Below are positions 17,844 through 26,211 of a stretch of DNA of 46,147 nt, in pieces; positions within the stretch are counted from its first letter, which is position 1, and each line of letters opens with the position of its first letter. Origin of the DNA: UMGS1933 sp051891435 (GTDB lineage: Bacteria > Bacillota > Clostridia > TANB77 > CAG-508). The DNA is taken from the NCBI GenBank assembly GCA_051891435.1, contig JBJFFE010000041.1, positions 1 through 46,147 of the forward strand, in the 5' to 3' direction. The notes beneath the pieces were generated by a model. It was not told the DNA's origin. It did not search any database and saw nothing but the letters and a program-made list of their open reading frames with translations. The translations under genes were made by a program, and so were the position numbers.

Positions 17844-18704
17844 ATGAAAATAATTTTTAATAATAAAGAATATCCAGAAAGTTTAAAAAATATACCAAAA
17901 CCACCAAAACAGCTATATGTATTAGGTAATGAAAAACTTTTGAAAGAGAAAAGTGTAGCTATAATAGGCTCAAGAGTTTGTACAGAAGAAGGTAAAAAGA
18001 TTGCAGAAAACTTTGCCAAAGAACTAAGCAAAAATGGGATTTGCATAATAAGTGGTATGGCAAAAGGAATAGATACATCAGCACATATAGGAACATTAAA
18101 AGCTGGAGGAAAAACGGTCGCAGTTCTAGGAGGAGGATTTAACCATATTTTCCCAAAAGAAAATAAAGAACTGTTTTCAAAAATAATAGAAAATAATGGA
18201 GCAGTTGTTTCAGAATACAGTGAAAATATAGAACCACAATCAAAATATTTTATACAAAGAAATAGGATAGTAAGTGGATTATCTATGGGAATTTTAATTA
18301 TAGAAGCAAAACATAGAAGCGGAACCGCGATAACTGCAGGATTTGCTAGAATACAAGGCAGAAAAATATTTTGTATACCACATAGCTTAGAACAAAAAGA
18401 AGGAATAGGTACAAATAGGCAAATAAAAGAAGGAGCTAAATTAGTGACATCACCACAAGAGATAATAAAAGAATTGAATATACGAACTGAAAAAATAATA
18501 ACGAGTGAAGAAAAAATAATAGATATAGCAACAGTACCTGAAGAATATCTACCAGTATATAAATATATAACACAAAAACCAATAAATATAGATGAAATAT
18601 GTAAAAAAACCAAATTAGAAATAAGCAAAGTAAATTATATTTTAACGATGTTAGAACTGGAAGGATATATTGAACAATTACCAGGAAAATTTTTTGTGAG
18701 GTAA
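17844..18704 (+). CDS. dprA: DNA-processing protein DprA
   Basis: This 286-residue protein is shorter than the usual 300-370 because it lacks the N-terminal SAM-like domain; the Rossmann core is complete. Motifs: VAIIGSRVCTEEG, CIISGMAKGIDTSAH, GKTVAVLGGGFNHIFP, NRIVSGLSMGILIIEA and GTAITAGFA. A C-terminal winged-helix-like piece follows (NIDEICKKTKLEISKVNY). DprA binds incoming single-stranded DNA and loads RecA during transformation. It lies between comM and yraN, the usual order in Firmicutes. A GGAGCATTTGG site precedes the ATG. Confidence 0.93.
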   Translation: MKIIFNNKEYPESLKNIPKPPKQLYVLGNEKLLKEKSVAIIGSRVCTEEGKKIAENFAKELSKNGICIISGMAKGIDTSAHIGTLKAGGKTVAVLGGGFNHIFPKENKELFSKIIENNGAVVSEYSENIEPQSKYFIQRNRIVSGLSMGILIIEAKHRSGTAITAGFARIQGRKIFCIPHSLEQKEGIGTNRQIKEGAKLVTSPQEIIKELNIRTEKIITSEEKIIDIATVPEEYLPVYKYITQKPINIDEICKKTKLEISKVNYILTMLELEGYIEQLPGKFFVR

Positions 18705-18731
18705 ATTACAATTTATGAAAGGAATGTATTA

Positions 18732-19085
18732 ATGTATAGAGCGCATGAAATAGGAAAATTTGGTGAAAATGAAGCCGTAGAATATTTAAAACAAAAAGGT
18801 TATAAAATATTAGAAAGAAATTTTAGTTGCAAACGAGGCGAAATAGATATAATAGCACTAGACAAAAAAGAAATCGTATTTATAGAAATAAAAGCTAGAA
18901 TGAGTTTAAAATATGGCTTGCCATCGGAAGCAGTAACAAAAAGAAAACTAGAGCACATATACAAAACTGCAGAATATTTTTTGTATGTAAGAAACTTAGC
19001 AAATGAAAATACCAGAATAGATGTAATAGAAATATACATAAAAAACAATAAAGTAATTATAAATCATTTAAAACAAGTGGTGTAA
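18732..19085 (+). CDS. yraN: YraN/UPF0102 nuclease-fold protein
   Basis: This 117-residue protein has the family signature IGKFGENEAVEYLKQKGYKILERNF, followed by the nuclease-like GEIDIIALDKKEIVFIEIKAR with the D-ExK arrangement of PD-(D/E)XK folds. Function is not established but it normally sits by dprA or rnhB. It lies 27 bases after dprA in the same operon. Confidence 0.92.
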   Translation: MYRAHEIGKFGENEAVEYLKQKGYKILERNFSCKRGEIDIIALDKKEIVFIEIKARMSLKYGLPSEAVTKRKLEHIYKTAEYFLYVRNLANENTRIDVIEIYIKNNKVIINHLKQVV

Positions 19086-19145
19086 AAAATATTGTAAAAA
19101 AACTAATTATATGATATAAAATATAAGAATAAGAAAGGAAAAAAT

Positions 19146-20600
19146 ATGCCAAAAAAAAGTATAACAAAAAATTATATATATAATTTAGTTTATCAAATAT
19201 TAATATTAATATTACCATTGATTACAACACCATATATTGCAAGAGTTTTGGGAGCAGAACGTGTAGGAATATATAGTTATACATATTCTATTTTATCTTA
19301 TTTTATTTTATTTGGAGCTTTGGGAGTAGCTTTATATGGACAAAGAGAAATTGCATATGTTAGTGAAAATAAAGAACAAAGGAAAAAGGTATTTTGGGAA
19401 ATTGTATTATGTAGGTTCGTAACAATAGCTATTGCAATTATTATATATTATATTTTTTTCATGAGAACAGGAGAATATAGAGTATATTATAGAATTTGGG
19501 TTTTGGAACTAATTGCAACAGCATTTGATATTAGTTGGTTTTTCCAAGGAATAGAAGATTTTAAAAAGACAGTTACAAGAAATGTAATTGTAAGACTTGC
19601 AAGTGTTACATTAATATTTATTCTAGTAAAAGAACCAGCAGATTTGATCAAATACATAACAATATATGCAGTTGCAGATTTAATAGGAAACTTATCATTG
19701 TGGCTATATCTACCAAGATACTTTAAGGGTGTAAAAATAAAAAATATAAATGCATTTAGCCACCTACCAGCAATAATATTATTGTTTATTCCACAAATTG
19801 CAAATCAGATTTATAATTTGCTAGATAAAACAATGATAGGAAAAATTATAGTAGATAAATCTGAGGTAGGATATTATGAACAAGCTCAAAAAGTAGTAAG
19901 AGTATTACTTACAGTTGTGACCTCACTAGGGATAGTAATGATTCCTAGAATGGCAAGTACATTTGCGTCTGGGGATAAAGAAAAAGTACATGATTATATG
20001 AAAAAGTCATTTAAGTTTGTTTTCTTCTTAGCATTCCCAATAATGTTTGGAATAATGAGTATCTCAAAAAGTTTTGTACCAATATTTTTTGGAGAAGGAT
20101 ATGAAAAAGTCGCAACATTAATAAATATTATGGCTCCAACTATTTTACTTAATGGAATATTAAATGTAATAGGAACACAATATTTATTACCAACCAAAAG
20201 GCAAAAAGAGTATACTATAGCAATAACAGCAGGATTAGTTGTAAACTTTATCTTAAATTACATTTTAATAAATTTATATAATTCTATAGGAGCTTCAATT
20301 GCAACAATTGTATCTGAAATCATAGTTGTAGTAATTGAATTTTATATGATTAGGAAGGATATAAATATAAAAGAAATTGTAAGATTGGGCTATACATATA
20401 CTTTATCTGGAATTATAATGTTAGTTGTTTGTATTTTTGTACAATCAATTCTAGCACCAAATATTACAACAATGGTAATTCAAATTATTGTGGGAATGAT
20501 AGTATATGTAATAATGCTATGTATATTAAAAGATGATTACTTAAAACTATTTGTAGAAAAAATAAAAAATGTAGTACTTAGAAAAAATACAAATAACTAA
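19146..20600 (+). CDS. Polysaccharide flippase (Wzx-like, MOP superfamily)
   Basis: This 484-residue protein has about 12-14 hydrophobic segments. The start (YNLVYQILILILPLITTPYIARVLGAERVGIYSYTYSI written in parts) and later ISWFFQGIEDFKK fit the RfbX/Wzx O-antigen and teichoic-type flippases. It would move lipid-linked oligosaccharides across the membrane. No glycosyltransferase genes flank it here, so its substrate cannot be named. AAGGAAAAAAT precedes the ATG, and the gene is 60 bases after yraN. Confidence 0.88.
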   Translation: MPKKSITKNYIYNLVYQILILILPLITTPYIARVLGAERVGIYSYTYSILSYFILFGALGVALYGQREIAYVSENKEQRKKVFWEIVLCRFVTIAIAIIIYYIFFMRTGEYRVYYRIWVLELIATAFDISWFFQGIEDFKKTVTRNVIVRLASVTLIFILVKEPADLIKYITIYAVADLIGNLSLWLYLPRYFKGVKIKNINAFSHLPAIILLFIPQIANQIYNLLDKTMIGKIIVDKSEVGYYEQAQKVVRVLLTVVTSLGIVMIPRMASTFASGDKEKVHDYMKKSFKFVFFLAFPIMFGIMSISKSFVPIFFGEGYEKVATLINIMAPTILLNGILNVIGTQYLLPTKRQKEYTIAITAGLVVNFILNYILINLYNSIGASIATIVSEIIVVVIEFYMIRKDINIKEIVRLGYTYTLSGIIMLVVCIFVQSILAPNITTMVIQIIVGMIVYVIMLCILKDDYLKLFVEKIKNVVLRKNTNN

Positions 20601-20618
20601 TACTAAAAAGGAGTAGAG

Positions 20619-21368
20619 ATGAAACTAATTTCGTGGAATGTAAATGGATTAAGAGCAATATATAAAAAGAATTTTGAAAAAATTTTTAATAGCATAAATG
20701 CAGATATATTTTGTGTGCAAGAAACAAAAATGCAAGAGGGACAACTAGAAGTAAATTTTGATGGTTACGAAACATATTATAATTATGCTGAAAGAAAAGG
20801 GTACTCGGGAACGGCAATTTTTACTAAAATAAAACCCATAAATGTTACATATGGAATGGGAATAGATGAACACGATAAAGAGGGACGAGTAATAACCTTA
20901 GAATTTGAAGAGTTTTATCTAGTAAATTGTTATACACCAAATTCAGGAAGAGAACTTGCAAGATTAAATTACAGAATGGAATGGGAAGATACATTCAGAA
21001 ATTATCTAAATAAGCTAGATAAAACAAAACCAGTAATACTATGTGGAGACTTAAATGTGGCACATAAAGAAATAGACTTAAAGAATCCAAAAACTAATAG
21101 AAAAAATGCAGGATTTACAGATGAAGAAAGAGGAAAAATGACGTGCCTTCTAGACAGTGGATTTACAGATACATTTAGAAAAATATACCCAGATAAAGAA
21201 AATGCCTATACATGGTGGTCTTATATGGGACATGCAAGAGAAAAAAATGTAGGATGGAGAATAGACTATTTTATAGTATCTGATAGATTTGCTGAAAAAA
21301 TAAAAGATGCATTCATTTTACCAGAAATAATGGGAAGTGACCATTGCCCAGTGGGACTAGAAATATAG
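20619..21368 (+). CDS. xth: Exodeoxyribonuclease III / AP endonuclease
   Basis: This 249-residue protein is full length. Catalytic motifs are all present: ISWNVNGLRA, CVQETKMQEG, YSGTAIFTK, GDLNVAHKEIDL, WRIDYFIVS and GSDHCPVGLEI. The enzyme cuts DNA 5' of abasic sites and removes 3' blocking groups in base excision repair. GGAG lies upstream. It ends at a bidirectional terminator facing the next minus-strand gene. Confidence 0.94.
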   Translation: MKLISWNVNGLRAIYKKNFEKIFNSINADIFCVQETKMQEGQLEVNFDGYETYYNYAERKGYSGTAIFTKIKPINVTYGMGIDEHDKEGRVITLEFEEFYLVNCYTPNSGRELARLNYRMEWEDTFRNYLNKLDKTKPVILCGDLNVAHKEIDLKNPKTNRKNAGFTDEERGKMTCLLDSGFTDTFRKIYPDKENAYTWWSYMGHAREKNVGWRIDYFIVSDRFAEKIKDAFILPEIMGSDHCPVGLEI

Positions 21369-21373
21369 AAAAA

Positions 21374-21408
21374 GTTAGAGATTATATTTATATATTCTAA
21401 TCTCTAAT
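21374..21408. terminator. Bidirectional terminator between exonuclease III and the export protein
   Basis: TTAGAGATTA pairs with TAATCTCTAA across an AT-rich loop, between two genes that converge. Confidence 0.6.
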
Positions 21409-21417
21409 TTCTAAATT

Positions 21418-21930
21418 TTAAAAAATCGCTCTAAGTAAACCAAAAGATATTAGCATCATAATAATGCTAGCCATAACAACACCAATAATAATAGCAATAA
21501 AAGATTTCTTCCTATCCATTTCTAAAACAGAAGCTATTAAACTTCCTGTCCAAGCACCTGTTCCAGGCAATGGTATTCCAACAAATAAAACCAAACCTAA
21601 AAAACCATATTTTTCAATACCTGATTTATGCTTATCTACTTTTTTATCTAGCCAATTTGCAAATTTACATAGGTGTTTAGTCCCTCTCATCCAGTCTAAA
21701 ATTTTAGTAATAAGCCAAAGTATAAAAGGAATTGGAATTAAATTTCCTACCATTGTAATTATATAACTTGGTAAAGGGTCTAACCCAAGCAAAGAAGCGG
21801 CAATTAAACCACCTCTTAATTCTAAAATAGGCAGTAAAGATATTATAAAAACTAATAACTCTTTCCCAAAAGTAGCAGTTGCAACACCACCAAAAATTCC
21901 AATAATCCAATTAACTATTTTCTCACTCAT
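21418..21930 (-). CDS. Small multi-drug export family protein (COG2426)
   Basis: This 170-residue protein has four or five hydrophobic segments. The stretch ELLVFIISLLPILELRGGLIAA and later LVLFVGIPLPGTGAWTGSLIA are typical of the small multi-drug export (SMEX) family, which resembles DedA proteins. Substrate is unknown and drug export is only a family name. It follows the DUF421 gene on the minus strand, with a strong terminator between them, so the two are probably separate units. Confidence 0.82.
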   Translation of the reverse strand: MSEKIVNWIIGIFGGVATATFGKELLVFIISLLPILELRGGLIAASLLGLDPLPSYIITMVGNLIPIPFILWLITKILDWMRGTKHLCKFANWLDKKVDKHKSGIEKYGFLGLVLFVGIPLPGTGAWTGSLIASVLEMDRKKSFIAIIIGVVMASIIMMLISFGLLRAIF

Positions 21931-22024
21931 GCTATATTTAAAACTCCTTTTCTATTTCGATTCTAATATTTTATAATATAAAAATAGAAAAGTCTATAAT
22001 TTAAGATAATAATTTCGGATTTCT

Positions 22025-22076
22025 AAAAAGAAAACAAACATGATTTATTCAAAAAAATCATGTTTGTTTTCTTTTT
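22025..22076 (-). terminator. 22-bp perfect terminator overlapping the end of the DUF421 gene
   Basis: The left arm 22025-22046 (AAAAAGAAAACAAACATG...) pairs without mismatch with 22055-22076. It includes the last codons of the DUF421 gene. T-runs flank both sides of the RNA form. Confidence 0.8.
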
Positions 22077-22758
22077 GCCATTTCACATATACACTTAAAT
22101 TTTGCTTATTATCATAAGTTGCCAAGAAAACATCTTTTAAATTAGAAATATTTTGTTTTTCAAGTTCTTTTTCTAGCCATTTTATATCTTTGCCAGTTTG
22201 CTCTAAATTTTCTTTTAGCACCACACCATCTAAAATTACATTAATAACTACATTATCACAAGGAGGATTAAGATTTAAATCTTCAGGATTAACAGGCCTT
22301 TTAGAAGAAACAGGAAGAAAACTGATTTTACCATTACCTTCTAATATAGCAGTTTGAATATCTGCTATATTAAAATATCCATTAATTCTAGCCTGCATTA
22401 AAAATTCATTTATATCAAGCTTCGCTTTTATAAAATTTTTTCTATAAAGTTTACCATTATCTAAAAGAATTGTACCTCTTCCGGAAACGAGTCTTCTAAA
22501 TTTAATTGATTTACATGTTAAATAGGATATTCCAGTTGCAACAAGCCCATATACTATCATAGCAACTACTGGTTCCCAAAAGTTGTTTTCAAGGGAAGTA
22601 GCCATTTCAGCTGCAATAGAACCAATGGTGATGCCTACAATATAATCAAACATGTTAAGTTGCGATATTTCACGGTTACCCATAATTTTAGTTAGAATAA
22701 ACAAAACTAAAATAGAACCTAGTGATAAAAAAACAATTTTTATTAAATCCATAAACAC
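22045..22758 (-). CDS. DUF421 (YetF-like) membrane protein
   Basis: This 237-residue protein has three N-terminal hydrophobic segments, including the conserved ILTKIMGNREISQLNMFDYIVGITIGS block, then a soluble C-terminal domain (GRGTILLDNGKLYRKNFIKAKL, LMQARINGYFNIADIQTAILE) of the YetF/DUF421 family. Bacillus members include spore germination factors, but function here is unknown. Its 3' end doubles as one arm of a terminator hairpin. Confidence 0.88.
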   Translation of the reverse strand: MFMDLIKIVFLSLGSILVLFILTKIMGNREISQLNMFDYIVGITIGSIAAEMATSLENNFWEPVVAMIVYGLVATGISYLTCKSIKFRRLVSGRGTILLDNGKLYRKNFIKAKLDINEFLMQARINGYFNIADIQTAILEGNGKISFLPVSSKRPVNPEDLNLNPPCDNVVINVILDGVVLKENLEQTGKDIKWLEKELEKQNISNLKDVFLATYDNKQNLSVYVKWQKENKHDFFE

Positions 22759-22771
22759 TCCTAAAAATTGT

Positions 22772-22958
22772 AATTTGTTAGTTACAAAATCGCCATAAAT
22801 ACAATATATTTATTTTTTTACACCTTGTGTGTCGCAACCTCCAAATATATTGGTCGACAGAGTCGCCCATATGTAGGTTGCTCCAATCGCACTTCGCTTC
22901 GCTGCGTTTGGTCGCTTACGCGGTGTTTCAAAAATAAATATATTGTATCTATGGCTCT
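22772..22958 (-). repeat. Repeat family C, copy 1
   Basis: About 187 bp, nearly identical to 44211-44396 in reverse orientation. Both ends carry the inverted word TACAATATATTTATTTTT, giving a MITE-like outline. The centre is GC-richer (GTCGACAGAGTCGCCCATAT) with a few differences between copies. No open frame of note. Confidence 0.85.
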
Positions 22959-22974
22959 AAGTAATAGTTGTAAA

Positions 22975-23010
22975 TAGCCAAACGCAAGGGCTTTTATATT
23001 TTATTTCTAT
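22975..23010 (-). repeat. Fragment of the right end of repeat family B
   Basis: TAGCCAAACGCAAGGGCTTT followed by TATATTTTATT is the reverse complement of the right end of family B (44165-44194), with two changes. It lies next to C copy 1 just as B lies next to C at 44 kb, so the B-C pair was copied together and this B was truncated. Confidence 0.65.
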
Positions 23011-23058
23011 GAAATTACTGTATTTATATAGAGTAGCGGGAAGGGGGCATATATAACC

Positions 23059-23178
23059 TCAGCCGTTTTGTATATTTTTTTAAAAGTCAAATCTCGACAG
23101 CCCTTTGAGGCGGGGGAATACCCGCGTATGCCTTGGAGAGTTTGATCTTTTAAAAAAATTATACAAAAGGTAGGCTGA
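23059..23178 (+). repeat. Repeat family A, copy 1
   Basis: A 120-bp palindromic element: TCAGCC...GGCTGA ends, then GTTTTGTATA / TATACAAAAGG. An inner stem follows (AAAAGTCAAATCTC against GAGAGTTTGATCTTTT), with a GC-rich tip (GGCGGGGGAATACCCGCG). Other copies at 30945, 34143 and 41367 are in the same orientation. It makes up most of the 540-base gap before the Sua5 gene. Confidence 0.9.
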
Positions 23179-23236
23179 GAAGTAGCAATACATAAATTAC
23201 AATTTATCAAATTTATTAATAGTATTTGCTGTTTTA

Positions 23237-23265
23237 TTGAAAATATTCCCAAAAAGTAGTATAAT
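23237..23265 (+). promoter_or_regulatory. Promoter of the Sua5 gene
   Basis: TTGAAA at 23237-23242, 17 bases, TATAAT at 23260-23265. Predicted start near 23272, 27 bases before the ATG. Confidence 0.75.
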
Positions 23266-23298
23266 TAACACATTGTAAAGAAAAAGAAGGGTAAAAAA

Positions 23299-24330
23299 AT
23301 GAAATCAAAATACATAGATTTAAAAAATGACAATGACTATACAAAAATAAAACCTGCAGCAGAAAGTATAAAACAAGGAAAACTTGTGCTATTTCCAACA
23401 GAAACGGTATATGGAATAGGGGCAAATGCGTTAGACGAAAAGGCAGTAAAAGATATTTTTATTGCAAAAGGAAGGGCTCAAGATAACCCACTAATAGTAC
23501 ATATTTCAAATATAGAAATGCTTGACAATTTAGTAAAAAACGTTGGGGAAATAGAATCAAAACTTATGAAAGAATTTTGGCCAGGACCACTTACAATAGT
23601 ATTGGAGAAAAAGCCAATAATACCTAAAATCATAACCGGGGGGCTAGACACAGTTGCAATAAGAATGCCAAGTAATACTGTAGCCAGAGAACTTATTGAA
23701 TATTCTGGATGCCCAATTGCTGCACCTAGTGCAAATGTATCCGGAAAACCAAGTGGAACATTGGTAGAAGATATAATTGATGAGTTAGATGGAAAAGTAG
23801 ATTATGTTATAGATGCGGGGAAAGTGGATATTGGGTTAGAGTCAACAGTTGTAAGAGTAGTAGATGGAGTTGTGCATATATTAAGACCAGGGAAAGTAAC
23901 CCCAGAAGATATACGAAATTTAGGATTAGAAGTATTTATAGAAAAACAAATTCTCGGTGAATATAATAAAAATGAAAAAGTAATGTCACCAGGGATAAAA
24001 TATAGGCACTATGCACCAACTACTAAATGTATATTGGTATATAGTGAAGATGAGGACAAGATGATAGAAGAAATTAATAAAAACATACAAGGGAAAAATG
24101 CAGTAATAATATGTAAAACTTCTAATTTAGAAAAATATAATTCTAGTTATAAATTGGATATGGGACAAACACTAGAAGAGATAAGTAATAATATATTCAC
24201 ACTACTTAGAAAAGCGGATAAATATAATGCAGATATAATTGCAGTAGAAGGGGTTACGAAAGAAGGCTTAGGATTAGCTATAATGAATAGGCTACTAAGA
24301 GCATGCTCACATAACTATATAGAGTGCTAA
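23299..24330 (+). CDS. L-threonylcarbamoyladenylate synthase (Sua5 type)
   Basis: This 343-residue protein has the TsaC core at about 15-205 (LVLFPTETVYGIGANA, KGRAQDNPLIVHI, RMPSNTVARELI, APSANVSGKPSG) plus the C-terminal Sua5 domain (about 230-343), which starts after PGIKYRHYAPTT. It makes the threonylcarbamoyl-AMP used for the t6A37 modification of tRNAs that read ANN codons. It has its own promoter and a strong terminator. The t6A path matters for reading-frame keeping, which is a loose link to the frameshift finding in this window. Confidence 0.93.
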   Translation: MKSKYIDLKNDNDYTKIKPAAESIKQGKLVLFPTETVYGIGANALDEKAVKDIFIAKGRAQDNPLIVHISNIEMLDNLVKNVGEIESKLMKEFWPGPLTIVLEKKPIIPKIITGGLDTVAIRMPSNTVARELIEYSGCPIAAPSANVSGKPSGTLVEDIIDELDGKVDYVIDAGKVDIGLESTVVRVVDGVVHILRPGKVTPEDIRNLGLEVFIEKQILGEYNKNEKVMSPGIKYRHYAPTTKCILVYSEDEDKMIEEINKNIQGKNAVIICKTSNLEKYNSSYKLDMGQTLEEISNNIFTLLRKADKYNADIIAVEGVTKEGLGLAIMNRLLRACSHNYIEC

Positions 24331-24332
24331 AA

Positions 24333-24367
24333 GAGCAGGAAACGAAATATTTTCGTTTCCTGCTTTT
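24333..24367 (+). terminator. Strong intrinsic terminator
   Basis: AGCAGGAAACGAAA pairs with TTTCGTTTCCTGCT across a two-base-rich loop and ends in TTTT. It separates the Sua5 gene from mraZ. Confidence 0.85.
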
Positions 24368-24396
24368 AAAAATTTTAAAAAAATTTCAAAAAACTA

Positions 24397-24425
24397 TTGC
24401 AATGTGAGAAAGTATGGTGTAAAAT
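24397..24425 (+). promoter_or_regulatory. mraZ promoter
   Basis: TTGCAA at 24397-24402, 17 bases, TAAAAT at 24420-24425. The predicted start near 24432 falls at the first GTGG box. Confidence 0.75.
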
Positions 24426-24432
24426 CATATCG

Positions 24433-24476
24433 AAGTGGAGGAAAGTGGTAGGAAGTGGAACAAACCACAAAGTGAG
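24433..24476 (+). promoter_or_regulatory. MraZ operator: GTGG boxes at exact 10-base spacing
   Basis: AAGTGG occurs with GTGG starting at 24435, 24445 and 24455, exactly one helical turn apart, with a weaker AAAGTGAGG at 24470. MraZ is known to bind tandem GTGG/TGGG-type repeats upstream of its own gene. Their place at the transcription start implies self-repression of the mraZ-rsmH-ftsL unit. Confidence 0.75.
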
Positions 24477-24485
24477 GTGAAACCA

Positions 24486-24917
24486 TTGCTAATAGGCGAA
24501 TATGAACATTCAATAGATACAAAAGGAAGATTAATAATGCCTTCTAAACTAAAAGAAGACATAGGAGATAAATTTGTAGTTACTAAAGGACTTGATGGAT
24601 GTTTATTTGTTTATTCACAAACTGAATGGAAAACCTTTGAAGATAAATTAAGAACTTTCCCACTAACAAACAAAGATGCAAGAGCATTAATAAGATTTTT
24701 CCTTGCAGGAGCAATGGAATGTGAAATTGATAAACAAGGAAGATTTTTAATTCCATCAAATTTAAGAGAATTTGCAGGATTAGAAAAAGAAGTAGTTGTA
24801 ATTGGAGTTTTAAATAAGATAGAAATTTGGAGCAAAGATAAATGGCTAAAATATAGTGAAGAAGAAAATAATTCAGCAGATGAAATTGCAGAAAAGATGT
24901 CTAATTTAGGTATATAA
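24486..24917 (+). CDS. mraZ: Transcriptional regulator MraZ
   Basis: This 143-residue protein has two SpoVT/AbrB-like MraZ domains: LIGEYEHSIDTKGRLIMPSKLKED at the start and FLAGAMECEIDKQGRFLIPSNLREFA in the middle. The start is TTG at 24486, with GAGGTG seven bases upstream and the protein beginning M-LIGEYEH as in the family. A longer GTG frame from 24435 would overlap the operator boxes and add an unrelated 17 residues, so it is rejected. First gene of the dcw cluster. Confidence 0.93.
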   Translation: MLIGEYEHSIDTKGRLIMPSKLKEDIGDKFVVTKGLDGCLFVYSQTEWKTFEDKLRTFPLTNKDARALIRFFLAGAMECEIDKQGRFLIPSNLREFAGLEKEVVVIGVLNKIEIWSKDKWLKYSEEENNSADEIAEKMSNLGI

Positions 24918-25251
24918 CTCTTAAGAGGAGTTAATATAAAATACAAAAGATTTAAAAGTACAAAAGAAATTAATAAAAACACAAAAGCTAAAAAGCACAA
25001 AAGAAAAATTATACAAAAGATAAATATTAATTAAATTAAACAAAAGAAAAAACCATACAAAAGATAAAATAAAAATATACTAAAGATTTGTAATTGCAAA
25101 TGATAAAAAAGTTTGATTTACAAATGTAAAATTTTATATATACATAAGAATACCTATAAAATACGCAAGAATAATTAAATAAAGAGGAATGACAGTTGGT
25201 ATAATAAAATTACCAACTGTTACTGTTTATAAAAATAGGTTGTGATGCAAA
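24918..25251. other. Gap of 334 bases with an ACAAAAG word array and a hairpin
   Basis: No gene is seen. From about 24940 to 25090 the word ACAAAAG occurs seven times, five of them as (T/C)ACAAAAGA, roughly 16-21 bases apart in a purine-rich strand. At 25192-25220 ACAGTTGGTA pairs with TACCAACTGT, 30 bases before the rsmH start. This could be a leader or attenuator of rsmH. Confidence 0.5.
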
Positions 25252-26181
25252 GTGGAATTTAAACACATTCCAGTCTTGCTAAATGAGTGCATTGAAAATT
25301 TACGAATAGAACCTGATGGAATTTATGTAGATGGAACTTTAGGAGGGGCAGGACATAGTTATTATATAGCAAAAAAACTATCTACAAATGGAAAACTAAT
25401 AGGTATAGATAGAGATGAAGAAGCACTAAAAGCAGCAAGCCAAAAACTAAGAGAATTTAAAAATGTCCAATATGTAAATGATAACCATGATAATATAAAA
25501 AACATATTATTAAGTCTAGGAATAGATAAAGTAGATGGAATATTACTTGACCTAGGCGTTTCGTCGTATCAGTTAGATGAAAAAGAAAGAGGCTTTAGTT
25601 ATATGCAAGATGCAAAGCTGGATATGAGAATGGATAAAACTCAAGAATTAACAGCAGAGTATGTTGTGAATAACTATAAAGAAGAAGACTTAGCTAGAAT
25701 TATTTATGAATATGGCGAAGAAAAATTTTCTAGGAAAATTGCAAAAAATATTTGTGAATATAGAAAAAATGAAGTAATAGATACAACAGGAAAACTTGTA
25801 AATATAATAGAAAAAAGCATTCCACAATTTGGTAAAAATACAGGACATCCAGCTAAAAGAACTTTTCAAGCAATAAGAATAGAAGTAAACAATGAAATTG
25901 AACCACTATATAACACAGTGATGGATTCAATTGATTGTTTGAAAAGTGGCGGAAGATTATGTGTGATAACTTTTCATTCGTTAGAAGATAGAGCAGTGAA
26001 AAATGCTTTTACAAAAAGTGAAGGTGTTTGTACATGCCCAAAAGATTTACCATATTGTGTGTGTGGCAAACAAGAAAAAGGAAAAATCATTACAAAAAAA
26101 CCAATTCTACCAACAGAAGAAGAAATGAAAGTAAATACTAGAAGTAAAAGTGCAAAATTGAGAGTATTTCAAAAGATTTAA
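25252..26181 (+). CDS. rsmH: 16S rRNA (cytosine(1402)-N4)-methyltransferase
   Basis: This 309-residue protein is full length. It starts at GTG with EFKHIPVLLNECIENL. SAM-binding motifs (YVDGTLGGAGHSYYIA, IGIDRDEEAL, GILLDLGVSSYQLD), then GRLCVITFHSLEDRAVKNAF and the C-terminal RSKSAKLRVF are all present. It methylates C1402 in the ribosomal P site; loss is known to affect start-codon choice and frame. The ribosome site (AGGTTGTGATG) is weak. Second gene of the dcw cluster. Confidence 0.95.
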   Translation: MEFKHIPVLLNECIENLRIEPDGIYVDGTLGGAGHSYYIAKKLSTNGKLIGIDRDEEALKAASQKLREFKNVQYVNDNHDNIKNILLSLGIDKVDGILLDLGVSSYQLDEKERGFSYMQDAKLDMRMDKTQELTAEYVVNNYKEEDLARIIYEYGEEKFSRKIAKNICEYRKNEVIDTTGKLVNIIEKSIPQFGKNTGHPAKRTFQAIRIEVNNEIEPLYNTVMDSIDCLKSGGRLCVITFHSLEDRAVKNAFTKSEGVCTCPKDLPYCVCGKQEKGKIITKKPILPTEEEMKVNTRSKSAKLRVFQKI

Positions 26182-26211
26182 ATAGAAATTAACAAAGGAG
26201 GTGCATAAGAT

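Noticed and set aside
24435..24485. GTG start for a longer MraZ
   Set aside because: It would place the start inside the GTGG operator boxes and almost on the transcription start; the TTG at 24486 has a good ribosome site and the family N-terminus.
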